Positions 32,937-41,143 of a stretch of 46,172 bases of DNA are shown piece by piece. Origin of the DNA: DASWTL01 sp036405495. GTDB lineage: Bacteria > Bacteroidota > Bacteroidia > Sphingobacteriales > Sphingobacteriaceae. A model generated the notes under the pieces. It searched no databases and was not told the origin of the DNA. It was given only the letters and a program-made list of their open reading frames with translations. Position numbers and translations under genes: made by a program. How positions within the stretch are numbered: position 1 is the first letter of the stretch; the number at the start of each line of letters is the position of its first letter. The stretch lies in the NCBI GenBank assembly GCA_036405495.1, contig DASWXL010000074.1, forward strand, positions 1 through 46,172, read 5' to 3'.

Positions 32937-35219
32937 ATGGACAACGACGATTCATTTATCAAGTATGTTCCAATACGGTCCATAATCAGCTCCCTTCCCG
33001 GTAATTTTCTGTTATTGGAGCCGGATGCTCCGAATTTTACAGTAATTGACGCTACAGATGCCTATTGCCAGGCTACTTATACCGAAAAGGACAACATCAA
33101 AGGGAAGCACCTCTTTGATGTTTTTCCCGAGAAGGTCGAATCTGAAGATTCCGTTGACGACCTCCGCAGGTCACTCATTCACGTACTAAAGAGCCGTAAA
33201 ACGGATCAGATGATGGTGCATAAATACGCGATCCGAAATCCGCAGACCGGAACCCTCGAAGAGCGGTTCTGGACGCTCCTTAACATTCCACTCTTAAACG
33301 ATGAAGGCCATGTATGCATGATCATCCACTCTGCCGTCGATGTGACCTCCGAAACACTGCTGCGAAAAAGTGAACAAAAGGCCAGGCAAAAGGAACGCTT
33401 TTATGACCTCATGATGCAGGCGCCTATTGCCATGTGCCTGCTGGAGGGGCCGGATTTGATCATTGAGTCCGCCAATAAGATCATTCTGAACATGTGGGCC
33501 AAAACGGAGGAAGCAATAGGACAGTCATTATATGAGGTATTGCCCGAACTTCGACAAAAGCAAAACACCAACGACATCATCACAGCTTACAAAACGGGAA
33601 AACCAGTTTACGGTTACCAGGAAGAAATAAGCATAAAAAAGGGCAGCAGAAAAAAAAAGATCTTCATTAACTATGTGTGCCAGCCACTGTTCGAAGAGGG
33701 TAAAAAACCGTCCGGCGTTCTGGTCATCCTGTACGATGTTACCGGCCAGGTGCTTGCTGCAAAAAGGGTAGAAGAGAGTGAAAATAAACTTCGGAGCCTG
33801 ATCGAACAATCCACCTGCGCCATCAGCCTGCTTCGGGGTGAGGATATGGTGTTTGAAATTGCCAATAAGCGCGCCATGGACTCGTTGTGGTCTGGGCAAG
33901 AAATAATTGGAGAATCGATGTTCGACGTGCTTCCGCACTGGGCAAGGGATAACATGGCCAAAATTGTGGATGAGATCTATAAAAAAGGACATATTATCCG
34001 GGGATACGAAGCGCCGTGGTATAACAATCAGGAAAACCCGGACGATGTTAAATACTATACCTATTCCATCTATCCCTTAATAGAAGCAGGGGCCATCACC
34101 GGAACCATCATCATGGCTACGGAAGTAACGGAACATGTATTGATTAAAAAGAAGGTGCAGGAGAGTGAAGAACGCCTTCGTGCAGCGGCAGAGGCCGCCG
34201 GACTTGGCTTCTGGAACTACGACCTCATCACCGGTGAAATGGAGTGGGACAACCGATGTAAAGAACTCTATGGCTTGCCTGCCGACGCCCATGTCGACTA
34301 TAGTGTTTGGCAGAACGCGGTACATCCCGACGACAGGGAAGAAATGCATAATATGGTGGAGTGGGCCAGGAATCCCTTAAGCGGAGGACACTATGATGTC
34401 GAACACCGAAATGTTAATGGAGCTGAACGGTGGGTCCGGGCCGTAGGAAAAGTGCTCTTCGACGAAGAGCAAAGACCGTATCGGTTTACCGGCACAACTT
34501 TGGATATCAGCGACAAAAAGAAGGAGGAAATCAGAAAAAACGATTTCATCACCATGGCAAGTCATGAGTTGAAGACGCCGTTAACATCAATGAAGGCTTA
34601 TATTCAGATTCTGATAGCGTCATCGCGAAAAGCAAACAATGAATTTTATGCTACTTCGCTGACCAAGGTTGAGGCCCAGATCAATAAGATAAACCGCATG
34701 ATCAACGATTTCCTCGACTTGTCCAGAATGGAGCTCGGCACATTGACCTTAAACCGTGAGCGCTTTGAATTAAATGAAGTTATACAGGAGTCCATAGAAG
34801 AGATAAGACCGATCGTTACCCATCACAATATAACTTTTATCCCTGTTGAACCGGTATTCCTTTACGCCGACCGGCAGAAGATCGAGGAAGTTATCCTCAA
34901 CTTCCTGAACAACGCCGTAAAGTATTCCGAAAATTTTCAACCCATTACAGTAAATGTTAAGGTGGGTGACAACTTCGCCACTGTTTCCGTGATTGATGAA
35001 GGTATTGGTATCCCGCGGGAAGATCTGGACAAAGTGTTTGATCGCTTCTACCGGTCAGAAAGAGCCAGCAAACATGGGTTCTCGGGTTTCGGTATCGGGC
35101 TCTACATTTCTGCCGAGATCATTCAACGCCATAACGGCTCCATCGGTGTAAAAAGCGAAGAGGGTAAAGGGTCAGAGTTCCACTTCACGCTGCCTCTGGC
35201 CCCGGAGTCAGATATCTGA
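32937..35219 (+). CDS. Multi-PAS sensor histidine kinase (orphan)
   Basis: A 760-residue soluble kinase with no membrane helices. Four PAS-like domains are visible at about 15-140, 165-270, 280-400 and 410-520; the last is PAS_3-like (WDNRCKELYGLPADAHVDY, VHPDDREEM, GTTLDISDKK). The HisKA has ITMASHELKTPLTSMKAY with phosphoacceptor His543. The HATPase has N box EVILNFLNNAVKYS, G1 VIDEGIGIP, F box DRFYRSE and G2 GFGIGLYISAEI. No response regulator is encoded in the window, so its partner is elsewhere. Signals could be cytosolic ligands or redox state; cofactor residues cannot be assigned. Confidence 0.93.
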   Translation: MDNDDSFIKYVPIRSIISSLPGNFLLLEPDAPNFTVIDATDAYCQATYTEKDNIKGKHLFDVFPEKVESEDSVDDLRRSLIHVLKSRKTDQMMVHKYAIRNPQTGTLEERFWTLLNIPLLNDEGHVCMIIHSAVDVTSETLLRKSEQKARQKERFYDLMMQAPIAMCLLEGPDLIIESANKIILNMWAKTEEAIGQSLYEVLPELRQKQNTNDIITAYKTGKPVYGYQEEISIKKGSRKKKIFINYVCQPLFEEGKKPSGVLVILYDVTGQVLAAKRVEESENKLRSLIEQSTCAISLLRGEDMVFEIANKRAMDSLWSGQEIIGESMFDVLPHWARDNMAKIVDEIYKKGHIIRGYEAPWYNNQENPDDVKYYTYSIYPLIEAGAITGTIIMATEVTEHVLIKKKVQESEERLRAAAEAAGLGFWNYDLITGEMEWDNRCKELYGLPADAHVDYSVWQNAVHPDDREEMHNMVEWARNPLSGGHYDVEHRNVNGAERWVRAVGKVLFDEEQRPYRFTGTTLDISDKKKEEIRKNDFITMASHELKTPLTSMKAYIQILIASSRKANNEFYATSLTKVEAQINKINRMINDFLDLSRMELGTLTLNRERFELNEVIQESIEEIRPIVTHHNITFIPVEPVFLYADRQKIEEVILNFLNNAVKYSENFQPITVNVKVGDNFATVSVIDEGIGIPREDLDKVFDRFYRSERASKHGFSGFGIGLYISAEIIQRHNGSIGVKSEEGKGSEFHFTLPLAPESDI

Positions 35220-35241
35220 CTCATTCTCCCTATCTTTAGCC

Positions 35242-35754
35242 ATGCAAACCTCCCATGCCGTCTCGTTTACCGCACATCTTACACCCCTTGATGGTCCTAT
35301 GGTTCACCATGCCATCCCCGTTCCGGAAGAAGTTGCGGCTCAGTTCCGCCAGCCAAAAGGTGCGGTCCGGATCCTTTGTTCGGTGGAAGGACAGGAAGAA
35401 TTCCCCTGCGCATTAAACCCGCGTGGCGAGGGCTATGTGATCATTGCCAGTAAGGCACTGATCAGGAAACATAAGCTTCATATGGATGTTCCTTTTCATG
35501 TTTCAATCCGCAAAGATCTGAATGACGGTCTTTTAATGCCGGAAGAACTCGTTGAGGTCCTCGACCAGGATGAATGGGCTGCCGGACTTTTCGAAAAGCT
35601 GCTGCCAGGCCATAAGCGGGGCTTGTTTTACTACATTCGTTCTGCCAAAACTATTGACACCCGCATCAAACGTTCTTTTGAAATTGTAGAGAAACTGAAA
35701 ACCGGCACACTGCATGTTCAAAATCAAAAACGAGACGATGAATCCGCTGGTTGA
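35242..35754 (+). CDS. DUF1905 / YdeI-OmpD-associated family protein
   Basis: A 170-residue protein. The N-terminal half matches DUF1905 (FTAHLTPLDGPMVHHAIPVPEEVAAQF, KGAVRILCSVEGQEEFPCALNPRGEG, LIRKHKLHMDVPFHVSIRKDLND). The C-terminal half matches the YdeI/OmpD-associated domain (LLPGHKRGLFYYIRSAKTIDTRIKRSFEIVEKLKTG). Such proteins are sometimes called bacteriocin-protection proteins, but the mechanism is not established. It starts 22 bp after the kinase gene, and its end overlaps the start of the Crp-type regulator, so the three may be one transcript. Confidence 0.83.
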   Translation: MQTSHAVSFTAHLTPLDGPMVHHAIPVPEEVAAQFRQPKGAVRILCSVEGQEEFPCALNPRGEGYVIIASKALIRKHKLHMDVPFHVSIRKDLNDGLLMPEELVEVLDQDEWAAGLFEKLLPGHKRGLFYYIRSAKTIDTRIKRSFEIVEKLKTGTLHVQNQKRDDESAG

Positions 35755-36301
35755 AGCGATAAACCGGGTTAGTTCGCTGACGCCAACCGCACAGGAAAAA
35801 CTAAATAGATGTTCTTCCTCTCAGATTCTGCCAAAAAACACGCATCTCCTGCAAACCGGCAACATTTCCACTCACTTTTACTATATCCACAAAGGCCTTG
35901 CCCGGGTTTATTACCACTTCAACGAACTCGAAGTCACCGATTATTTCGCTATCGATAACCAGTTCATCGGTGGGGTGGACAGCCTCTTCACCGGGTTGCC
36001 TTCACAAAAGGCCATACAGCTACTGGAGGATTCCGAAGTCTGCAGCATTTCCGCCATTGATCTGGAAAGGTTAAGCGCCGAATATCATGAAATTGAGCGG
36101 GCTGGCCGTAAGCTGGCAACTTTTGCGTTTCTGGAAGTGCAAAGGCGTATCGAAAGCATCCGCTTTCATGAAGCAAAAGAACGTTATATGGAGTTAGGAA
36201 AAAAATATCCCGGCCTGCTCAACCGCTGTCCGCTAAAATATATTGCTTCATACTTAGGCATTACGCAGGTTACTCTCAGCCGCCTCCGGGCAGAGATCTG
36301 A
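35738..36301 (+). CDS. Crp/Fnr-family transcriptional regulator
   Basis: A 187-residue regulator if started at ATG 35738; ATG 35714 gives 195 residues. Both starts overlap the preceding gene. The cyclic-nucleotide-binding-like beta roll (about 20-115) has LLQTGNISTHFYYIHKGLARVYYHFN and DYFAIDNQFIGGVDSLFTGLPSQKAIQLLEDSEV, without the cAMP phosphate-binding RxA loop of E. coli CRP. A dimer helix follows and the C-terminal helix-turn-helix LKYIASYLGITQVTLSRLRAEI ends the protein. The ligand is unknown. The FAD monooxygenase 67 bp downstream is a plausible target. Confidence 0.87.
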   Translation: MNPLVEAINRVSSLTPTAQEKLNRCSSSQILPKNTHLLQTGNISTHFYYIHKGLARVYYHFNELEVTDYFAIDNQFIGGVDSLFTGLPSQKAIQLLEDSEVCSISAIDLERLSAEYHEIERAGRKLATFAFLEVQRRIESIRFHEAKERYMELGKKYPGLLNRCPLKYIASYLGITQVTLSRLRAEI

Positions 36302-36342
36302 TTATTTATCATATGTTAAATGCCGGAATAAACTTCATTTCT

Positions 36343-36350
36343 GATTTTTG
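36343..36350 (+). promoter_or_regulatory. -7-like element of the FAD monooxygenase gene
   Basis: GATTTTTG is one base from TAnnTTTG and lies 18 bases before the ATG at 36369, the same distance as at psd and mfd. Confidence 0.35.
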
Positions 36351-36368
36351 CACCGGAAAACATAGCAC

Positions 36369-37505
36369 ATGAAAGCAACCATCGTAGGCGGAGGCATCGC
36401 CGGACTGACAACTGCCATAGCATTGAACAAGATTGGCATCCAAACCGAAATATTTGAAGCTGCACCGGAAATTAAGCCTGTAGGGGCAGGACTGGCTCTT
36501 TCGGCAAATGCCATTAAAGCCTTACAGAAGATCGGCATAGCCGATACCATTATTCCGTATGGAAGGCTGTTGCCTTATTTCTCTATACATGATAAAAAGG
36601 GGAAGGTCATTTCCATGGTCGACAGCGTAGCCATTAGCCGAAAGTTTGGCATGCATAACTTTATGATCCATCGGGCAGACCTGCACAGGGCCCTTTTAGA
36701 ACAGTTGAATACCCGCACTGTCCACACCTCCAAAAAGGCGATAAACATGAAACGTGATGGCCGGTGCATCCATATATCATTCGCCGATGGGACAGTTCAT
36801 GAAACCGAAATGCTCATTATAGCCGATGGCATCAATTCGGTTTTGCGGCGTAAAGTGATTCCTGATGCCGCTATCCGCTATTCAGGTTACACCTGCTGGC
36901 GCGGACTTCTTACCGATCCCGGTATCTCTATTTCTGGACCAGCTGAAACGTGGGCGCCTGAGGGGCGGTTTGGAATAGCACCGCTTGCGCAAAACAAGAT
37001 TTACTGGTACGCCTGCATCAACGCCGCAGCAAATGACGCGTCGTTCAGAAACTTCTCAATTGAAGATTTGCACCAATATTTCAAAGATTTCCATAATCCG
37101 ATACCGCAAGTGCTCGCCGGCACATCCTCAGAAACACTTATTCAAAACGATATTTATGACCTCGAGCCACTCAGCCGGTATGCCTGTGGAAATATCGTTT
37201 TAGTCGGCGATGCCGCCCATGCTACTACGCCTAATATGGGACAGGGCGCATGTCAGGCAATTGAAGACGCCGCTATTTTAGCCGATGAGCTTCAGAAAAA
37301 TGGTGACTTTACCGAAGCTTTCAGGCACTACGAGAAACGGCGCCTACGGCGTACACATTACATTATCAGGCAATCCCGCAAGATCGGCGAGATAGCGCAA
37401 ATCAAAAACCCGGTTCTGGCCTTCCTTAGAAATACCGCAATACGCTTAACCCCTGCCTTCATCCAGGAAAAGCAATACAGCAAAGTTTATGAAACGGATT
37501 TTTAG
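36369..37505 (+). CDS. FAD-dependent monooxygenase (PHBH/UbiH-like)
   Basis: A 378-residue class A flavoprotein hydroxylase. Rossmann motif VGGGIAGLTTAIAL (6-19) binds FAD. AGLALSANAIKALQKIG and the DG motif IADGINSVLRRKV follow, then the second FAD motif LVGDAAHATTPNMGQGACQAIEDA (Asp281). It would use NAD(P)H and O2 to hydroxylate an aromatic or related compound; substrate cannot be read. Its single-domain length and MxRxxL-like region fit 6-hydroxynicotinate or salicylate-hydroxylase-type enzymes. It lies downstream of a Crp-type regulator and ends before a bidirectional terminator. Confidence 0.9.
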   Translation: MKATIVGGGIAGLTTAIALNKIGIQTEIFEAAPEIKPVGAGLALSANAIKALQKIGIADTIIPYGRLLPYFSIHDKKGKVISMVDSVAISRKFGMHNFMIHRADLHRALLEQLNTRTVHTSKKAINMKRDGRCIHISFADGTVHETEMLIIADGINSVLRRKVIPDAAIRYSGYTCWRGLLTDPGISISGPAETWAPEGRFGIAPLAQNKIYWYACINAAANDASFRNFSIEDLHQYFKDFHNPIPQVLAGTSSETLIQNDIYDLEPLSRYACGNIVLVGDAAHATTPNMGQGACQAIEDAAILADELQKNGDFTEAFRHYEKRRLRRTHYIIRQSRKIGEIAQIKNPVLAFLRNTAIRLTPAFIQEKQYSKVYETDF

Positions 37506-37555
37506 CGCCGGCGATGCCGAAAACAGTTCCTTATAAAAAAATTTTGCTTAAAGCA

Positions 37556-37598
37556 GAAAGCCCCCCGGCGGATATGATCTCTTCGCCGGAGGGCTTTC
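37556..37598. terminator. Bidirectional hairpin terminator between the monooxygenase and hexosaminidase genes
   Basis: GAAAGCCC-C-CCGGCG (37556-37570) pairs with CGCCGG-A-GGGCTTTC (37584-37598), a 14-bp stem with one C-A mismatch. On the minus strand a T-rich stretch follows after about ten bases. The stem lies between convergent genes. Confidence 0.75.
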
Positions 37599-37619
37599 TC
37601 AAACTCCAGGGTCACAAAC

Positions 37620-39536
37620 CTACTTGCCTTTCGGTAATCTTCCCTTCAGCTCGGAGATCGGCATACTGATCATCCGCCCTGCAGGTTCTTTTCCTTTATA
37701 GGTGATCACCCGAAGCATTGTCGCGTCCGTGGGCGGCACAAGAGGCCCGGTATATTTCGGATAAAAACGATCAGGATACGAGTTGTCAAAACTGTAATAA
37801 ATATCAAGTCCTTCTATCTCCGTTGCAAGGCTCACCTGAAGTTTCCGGTCCCTGGTAAAGCTCACGGTAAAGATCGGGTCATACACGGCCGGAGAGTACT
37901 TGATCTCGGCCACATCAAACCGGTCGAAATGGTGCTCCACCTTTTCGAAGAAGTCCGGCCAGTTCTTTTTCTCTTTCGGCGACCAGAGCGACTCCGAAAT
38001 GGCGAACGCTCTTGGCCAGGTCATATACTCCGCCTGACGCATGTTGTAAACCTGTTCCGTCCATAAGTTGGCCTGTCCGCCTTTGATAAATTTCGGATCG
38101 ACTCCCGGCGGAAGCGGATCAAATTCATAAGATGTGTTCAGGCGAAGGGTAGCATAGATAGGAGGTTCCATGATCGGATCCGACTGGCGGTAATCCAGGT
38201 ACGCATAGGTGGTCGGACTCATCACTACCTGATGACCTTTCTTTGCAGCTTCAGTTCCCTGCTTCATTCCACGCCAGCTCATAATGGCAGCAGTTGTGTC
38301 GAGGTTGCCGTCCATGATCTCATCCCAGCCGATCATCCTCTTGCCTTTAGACTGCACGATCTTTTCAACCCGTTTGGTGAAGTAGCCCTGTACATCATGC
38401 ATATTCTTCAGGTTCTCACGCTGCATCAACGCCTTTATCTGGTCGTTCTTCTCCCAAAAGTTATGCGGCGCCTCGTCACCACCCATGTGGATGTATTTGA
38501 ACGGAAAAAGTTTAGCTACCTGGGTGATCACGGTATCCAAAAACTGGTAGACTTTCTCATTTGCGGGGCAAAGCGTGTTATCAACCAGGGCGATCGGCGG
38601 GGCACCGCGCGACCAGTCCATGATCTGCTCACCTGAACGTACACGGTAATTCTCTGCGCCCGGCGTGCACGATAATTCGGGGTAGGAGGCAATGGTTGCC
38701 AGACTATGACCCGGAACATCGATCTCAGGCAAAATATCTACGAACCGGTCTTTCGCGTACTCAATGATCTCTTTAATATCTTCGTGCGTGTAGAAGCCCC
38801 CGTAGTCTTTCGGTTCATCTGCCGAAGGAGGTGTGAAGGTTCCAAAATTTCCTTCCTTTTTTACCCGCCATGCACCTACCTCCGTTAGCTTTGGCAACCC
38901 TTTGATCTCAATTCGCCAACCTTCATCGTCCGTTAAGTGCATATGCAACAGGTTATACTTGTAGCGCACCATATTGTCTATATACTTCTTCACTTCCGCT
39001 TTCGTAAAGAAATGGCGCGACACATCGAGCATCAACCCTCGCCAGCCAAACCGCGGATGGTCCGTTATCATGGCGCATGGAATTGACCACCTGACATCCT
39101 TGACTACCGTTTCGCTTTCGATCTCTTTCGGGAACATCTGAAGTAGCGACTGCACGCCATAAAAGATCCCGGCCGGTTTATTGGCCCTGATGGTGATCTC
39201 CTTTGGCGTGACATATAACCTGTAACCCTCATCGCCGATCGTGGTATCGCCGGTCGCATTCAGCATCAGCTTGATATGCGCCGATGAAGGAGCGCCTACG
39301 GTTGTCACCTGATGACCGGTAGCCCCGCTGATACGCTCTTTCAGAAAGGCCACCACCGGCTTCAGGTCCTCATGCGGACCGACCTGTATCTCAACATCCT
39401 CCGGCAGCACAAACTGCCCCTCATTTTTGACAACCAATACCGGTTCCGGTATAATGGCTATCTGCTGCCTTCCGTTCTGTGCAAATGCTCCGTGCCACAG
39501 GCAAAAGAAGACCGCCAGCTGAAATAGTTTCTTCAT
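37620..39536 (-). CDS. Beta-N-acetylhexosaminidase (GH20), exported
   Basis: A 638-residue GH20 glycosidase removing terminal GlcNAc or GalNAc from glycans or peptidoglycan fragments. The start is ATG 39534-39536, giving signal peptide MKKLFQLAVFFCLWHGAFAQ; the frame stays open to 39599 but those residues look non-native. A GH20b domain (about 25-155) precedes the TIM barrel (about 165-520) with DVSRHFFTKAEVKKYID, LHLTDDEGWRIEIKGLP, IDVPGHSLA and the catalytic pair Asp354-Glu355 in HMGGDEAPHNFW. A C-terminal beta region (about 560-638) carries GLDIYYSFDNSYPDRFYP. No SusC/D genes are adjacent, so it is not part of a visible PUL. Confidence 0.94.
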   Translation of the reverse strand: MKKLFQLAVFFCLWHGAFAQNGRQQIAIIPEPVLVVKNEGQFVLPEDVEIQVGPHEDLKPVVAFLKERISGATGHQVTTVGAPSSAHIKLMLNATGDTTIGDEGYRLYVTPKEITIRANKPAGIFYGVQSLLQMFPKEIESETVVKDVRWSIPCAMITDHPRFGWRGLMLDVSRHFFTKAEVKKYIDNMVRYKYNLLHMHLTDDEGWRIEIKGLPKLTEVGAWRVKKEGNFGTFTPPSADEPKDYGGFYTHEDIKEIIEYAKDRFVDILPEIDVPGHSLATIASYPELSCTPGAENYRVRSGEQIMDWSRGAPPIALVDNTLCPANEKVYQFLDTVITQVAKLFPFKYIHMGGDEAPHNFWEKNDQIKALMQRENLKNMHDVQGYFTKRVEKIVQSKGKRMIGWDEIMDGNLDTTAAIMSWRGMKQGTEAAKKGHQVVMSPTTYAYLDYRQSDPIMEPPIYATLRLNTSYEFDPLPPGVDPKFIKGGQANLWTEQVYNMRQAEYMTWPRAFAISESLWSPKEKKNWPDFFEKVEHHFDRFDVAEIKYSPAVYDPIFTVSFTRDRKLQVSLATEIEGLDIYYSFDNSYPDRFYPKYTGPLVPPTDATMLRVITYKGKEPAGRMISMPISELKGRLPKGK

Positions 39537-39575
39537 ATGTGTAAGGTTTAGAAAAGAAACGGGAAAAATAGGGAA

Positions 39576-39583
39576 TAATTTTG
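39576..39583 (+). promoter_or_regulatory. -7 element upstream of the candidate small RNA
   Basis: TAATTTTG is an exact TAnnTTTG match on the plus strand in a region with no plus-strand protein gene following. A -33 TTG at the usual distance is not clear. Confidence 0.35.
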
Positions 39584-39589
39584 GGAAGC

Positions 39590-39680
39590 AGCCACGCACT
39601 TATATCGTGCCGCATACAGCCAGCATTTCTGAAAGCGTAGTGCTGCCGGGGCCCGGTCAGGTCTCGCGGCAGCGTTTTTA
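39590..39680 (+). ncRNA. Candidate small RNA of about 90 nt
   Basis: Start is estimated from the -7 element at 39576-39583. The end is a hairpin GCTGCCG (39642-39648) with CGGCAGC (39666-39672), followed by five T (39674-39678). A second small hairpin GCAC-N7-GTGC lies at 39596-39610, and CAGCA (39621-39625) could compete for TGCTG (39641-39645). No known RNA family is recognised. The alternative is a chance hairpin. Confidence 0.25.
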
Positions 39681-39710
39681 CAGACTCTGAAAGAGGCTTG
39701 TATTAAGGTC

Positions 39711-39860
39711 TTAATACAGCGCCGGCAATACCTGGCCTAATTTGCCGGCATAACCTTTAAGGAACTCGGGTAAAGCGGAAATGTTGGTGTCCCTCTTTTC
39801 GCATGATGTGGAAAACAGCGCAATGGTCAGGCATAACAACAATGGCTTTAAAATTTTCAT
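39711..39860 (-). CDS. Very small lipoprotein (49 residues)
   Basis: ATG at 39858-39860 opens a 49-codon frame ending with TAA at 39711-39713. It reads MKILKPLLLCLTIALFSTSC, a complete lipoprotein signal with lipobox (STSC, Cys20), then EKRDTNISALPEFLKGYAGK and a nine-residue end LGQVLPALY. The mature peptide is only about 30 residues. The lys-start, hydrophobic core and Cys are hard to obtain by chance, which favours a real gene. It lies upstream of the GH20 gene on the same strand, with 174 bp between. No homologue or function is known to me. Confidence 0.55.
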   Translation of the reverse strand: MKILKPLLLCLTIALFSTSCEKRDTNISALPEFLKGYAGKLGQVLPALY

Positions 39861-39975
39861 CTGATATTTATAATCCTTTACGGAGCTAAAGCACGAAATG
39901 CTACAGCCAGGTATTAATTAAAACAACCACCATAAAATGATATTGTGCAGGCTTTGCAATTACTAATTATTTTAG

Positions 39976-39983
39976 CATTTTTG
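39976..39983 (+). promoter_or_regulatory. -7-like element; supports the GTG start of the radical SAM gene
   Basis: CATTTTTG is one base from the consensus, and its last G is exactly four bases before the GTG at 39988, the same spacing as at four other genes in the window. Confidence 0.4.
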
Positions 39984-39987
39984 TAAC

Positions 39988-41058
39988 GTGTCGCACGCAG
40001 AGAACAAGGAATACTTCAAGGGCAGAGGAGCGCAGATCAACACGCACAACCGCTTTAACAGCAACAGATACGTAACTGAACATATCGAAGGCCTCGATGA
40101 AGAACTTTACGAAAACACCAGTACACAGCTCTTTTACGAGACCCCAAAAAAGATCATCAGTACTTCCAATAGTCCTGACCTCTCTTTTATGCATTCCATT
40201 AATCCTTACCAGGGATGCGAGCACGGCTGCCTGTACTGTTACGCGCGCAATGCACACGAATACTGGGGCTTCAGCGCGGGGCTGGACTTCGAGCGAAAAA
40301 TAATCGTCAAAAAAAATGCAGCGGCTCTGCTTGAGGAACAGCTCAACAAGCCCGGGTATCAGCCTGCCGTGATCATGCTGTCCGGCAATACCGACTGCTA
40401 CCAGCCCATTGAGCGGAAGCTCAGAATAACCCGCTCACTACTGGAAGTTTTTCTGAAATATAAGCACCCCGTCAGCATCATCAGCAAGAACAACCTGATC
40501 ACCCGGGATCTCGATATACTGGAGGAACTGGCGAAGTACGATCTGGTGCATGTTGCCGTTACGATCAATTCATTAAATGAAGACCTGCGCCAGAAGCTTG
40601 AGCCCCGTACTGTGACAGGCCGGAGGCGCCTTAAGGTCATTACCATGCTTAACAGCATTAACGTACCTGTAAGGCTTATGATGGCGCCTATCATCCCGTT
40701 CCTCAATAGTGATGAAATTCCTGACGTCATCAGGTCCGCAGCCGATGCAGGAGCCAGTGCTGCATCGTTTACGATGGTCCGGTTAAACGGCTCGATCGCC
40801 GAGATCTTTACCGACTGGATCCGAAAAGCCTATCCTGACCGCGCCGCCCGCGTCCTTCATGCGATAGCTTCCTGCCACGGCGGCAAGCTCAACGACAGCC
40901 GCTGGGGAAGCCGGATGATCGGCGACGGCCACATAGCCGAAAGCATCCATAAACTGTTCAGCATATCGGTCAACCGCTTCATGAAGGGCAGGTGCATGCG
41001 GCCAATCAGCGTTGACCATTTTGCTCCGGCCGGCGGTAAGCAGCTGGGATTGTTTTGA
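39988..41058 (+). CDS. PA0069-family radical SAM protein
   Basis: A 356-residue radical SAM enzyme of the PA0069/SplB-like group. The cluster motif GCEHGCLYCYAR has Cys77, Cys81 and Cys84 (CxxxCxxC). GRGAQINTHNRFN at the N-terminus and SPDLSFMHSINPYQGCEHGC are family hallmarks, with LSGNTDCYQPIERKLRITRSLLE and RLMMAPIIPFLNS later. The substrate is unknown; photolyase-type spore-lyase similarity does not establish DNA repair. The start is GTG 39988, as no ATG fits and a -7-like element lies just upstream. It is 85 bp before the KAS III-like gene. Confidence 0.9.
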   Translation: MSHAENKEYFKGRGAQINTHNRFNSNRYVTEHIEGLDEELYENTSTQLFYETPKKIISTSNSPDLSFMHSINPYQGCEHGCLYCYARNAHEYWGFSAGLDFERKIIVKKNAAALLEEQLNKPGYQPAVIMLSGNTDCYQPIERKLRITRSLLEVFLKYKHPVSIISKNNLITRDLDILEELAKYDLVHVAVTINSLNEDLRQKLEPRTVTGRRRLKVITMLNSINVPVRLMMAPIIPFLNSDEIPDVIRSAADAGASAASFTMVRLNGSIAEIFTDWIRKAYPDRAARVLHAIASCHGGKLNDSRWGSRMIGDGHIAESIHKLFSISVNRFMKGRCMRPISVDHFAPAGGKQLGLF

Positions 41059-41143
41059 AAAAAATTCACACAACACCCTGATTAGCAAAATATATTTTTA
41101 GATTTATAGCCTATACCGTTTCTGTTTTCGGTATAAATAGCCT

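Larger units (their letters stand above)
39537..39987. other. 451-bp gap between the GH20 and radical SAM genes
   Basis: This is the only gap over 300 bp between large genes. It holds a -7 element at 39576-39583, a hairpin with T-run at 39642-39678 (candidate small RNA, plus strand), a 49-residue lipoprotein gene at 39711-39860 (minus), and a promoter-like element at 39976-39983. Nothing resembling a tRNA or mobile element is seen. Confidence 0.6.

Noticed and set aside
32937..37505. Kinase, YdeI-like, Crp-type and monooxygenase genes as a new defence or stress island
   Set aside because: Composition is like the neighbours, no mobile-element traces flank it, and each protein belongs to a common family; co-function is not supported beyond adjacency.
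38232..38636. 134-codon plus-strand frame inside the GH20 gene
   Set aside because: It is antisense to a well-supported enzyme with conserved catalytic residues and shows no domain of its own.
39537..39599. 21-residue N-terminal extension of the GH20 protein
   Set aside because: Starting at 39536 gives a clean signal peptide; the extension would bury it.
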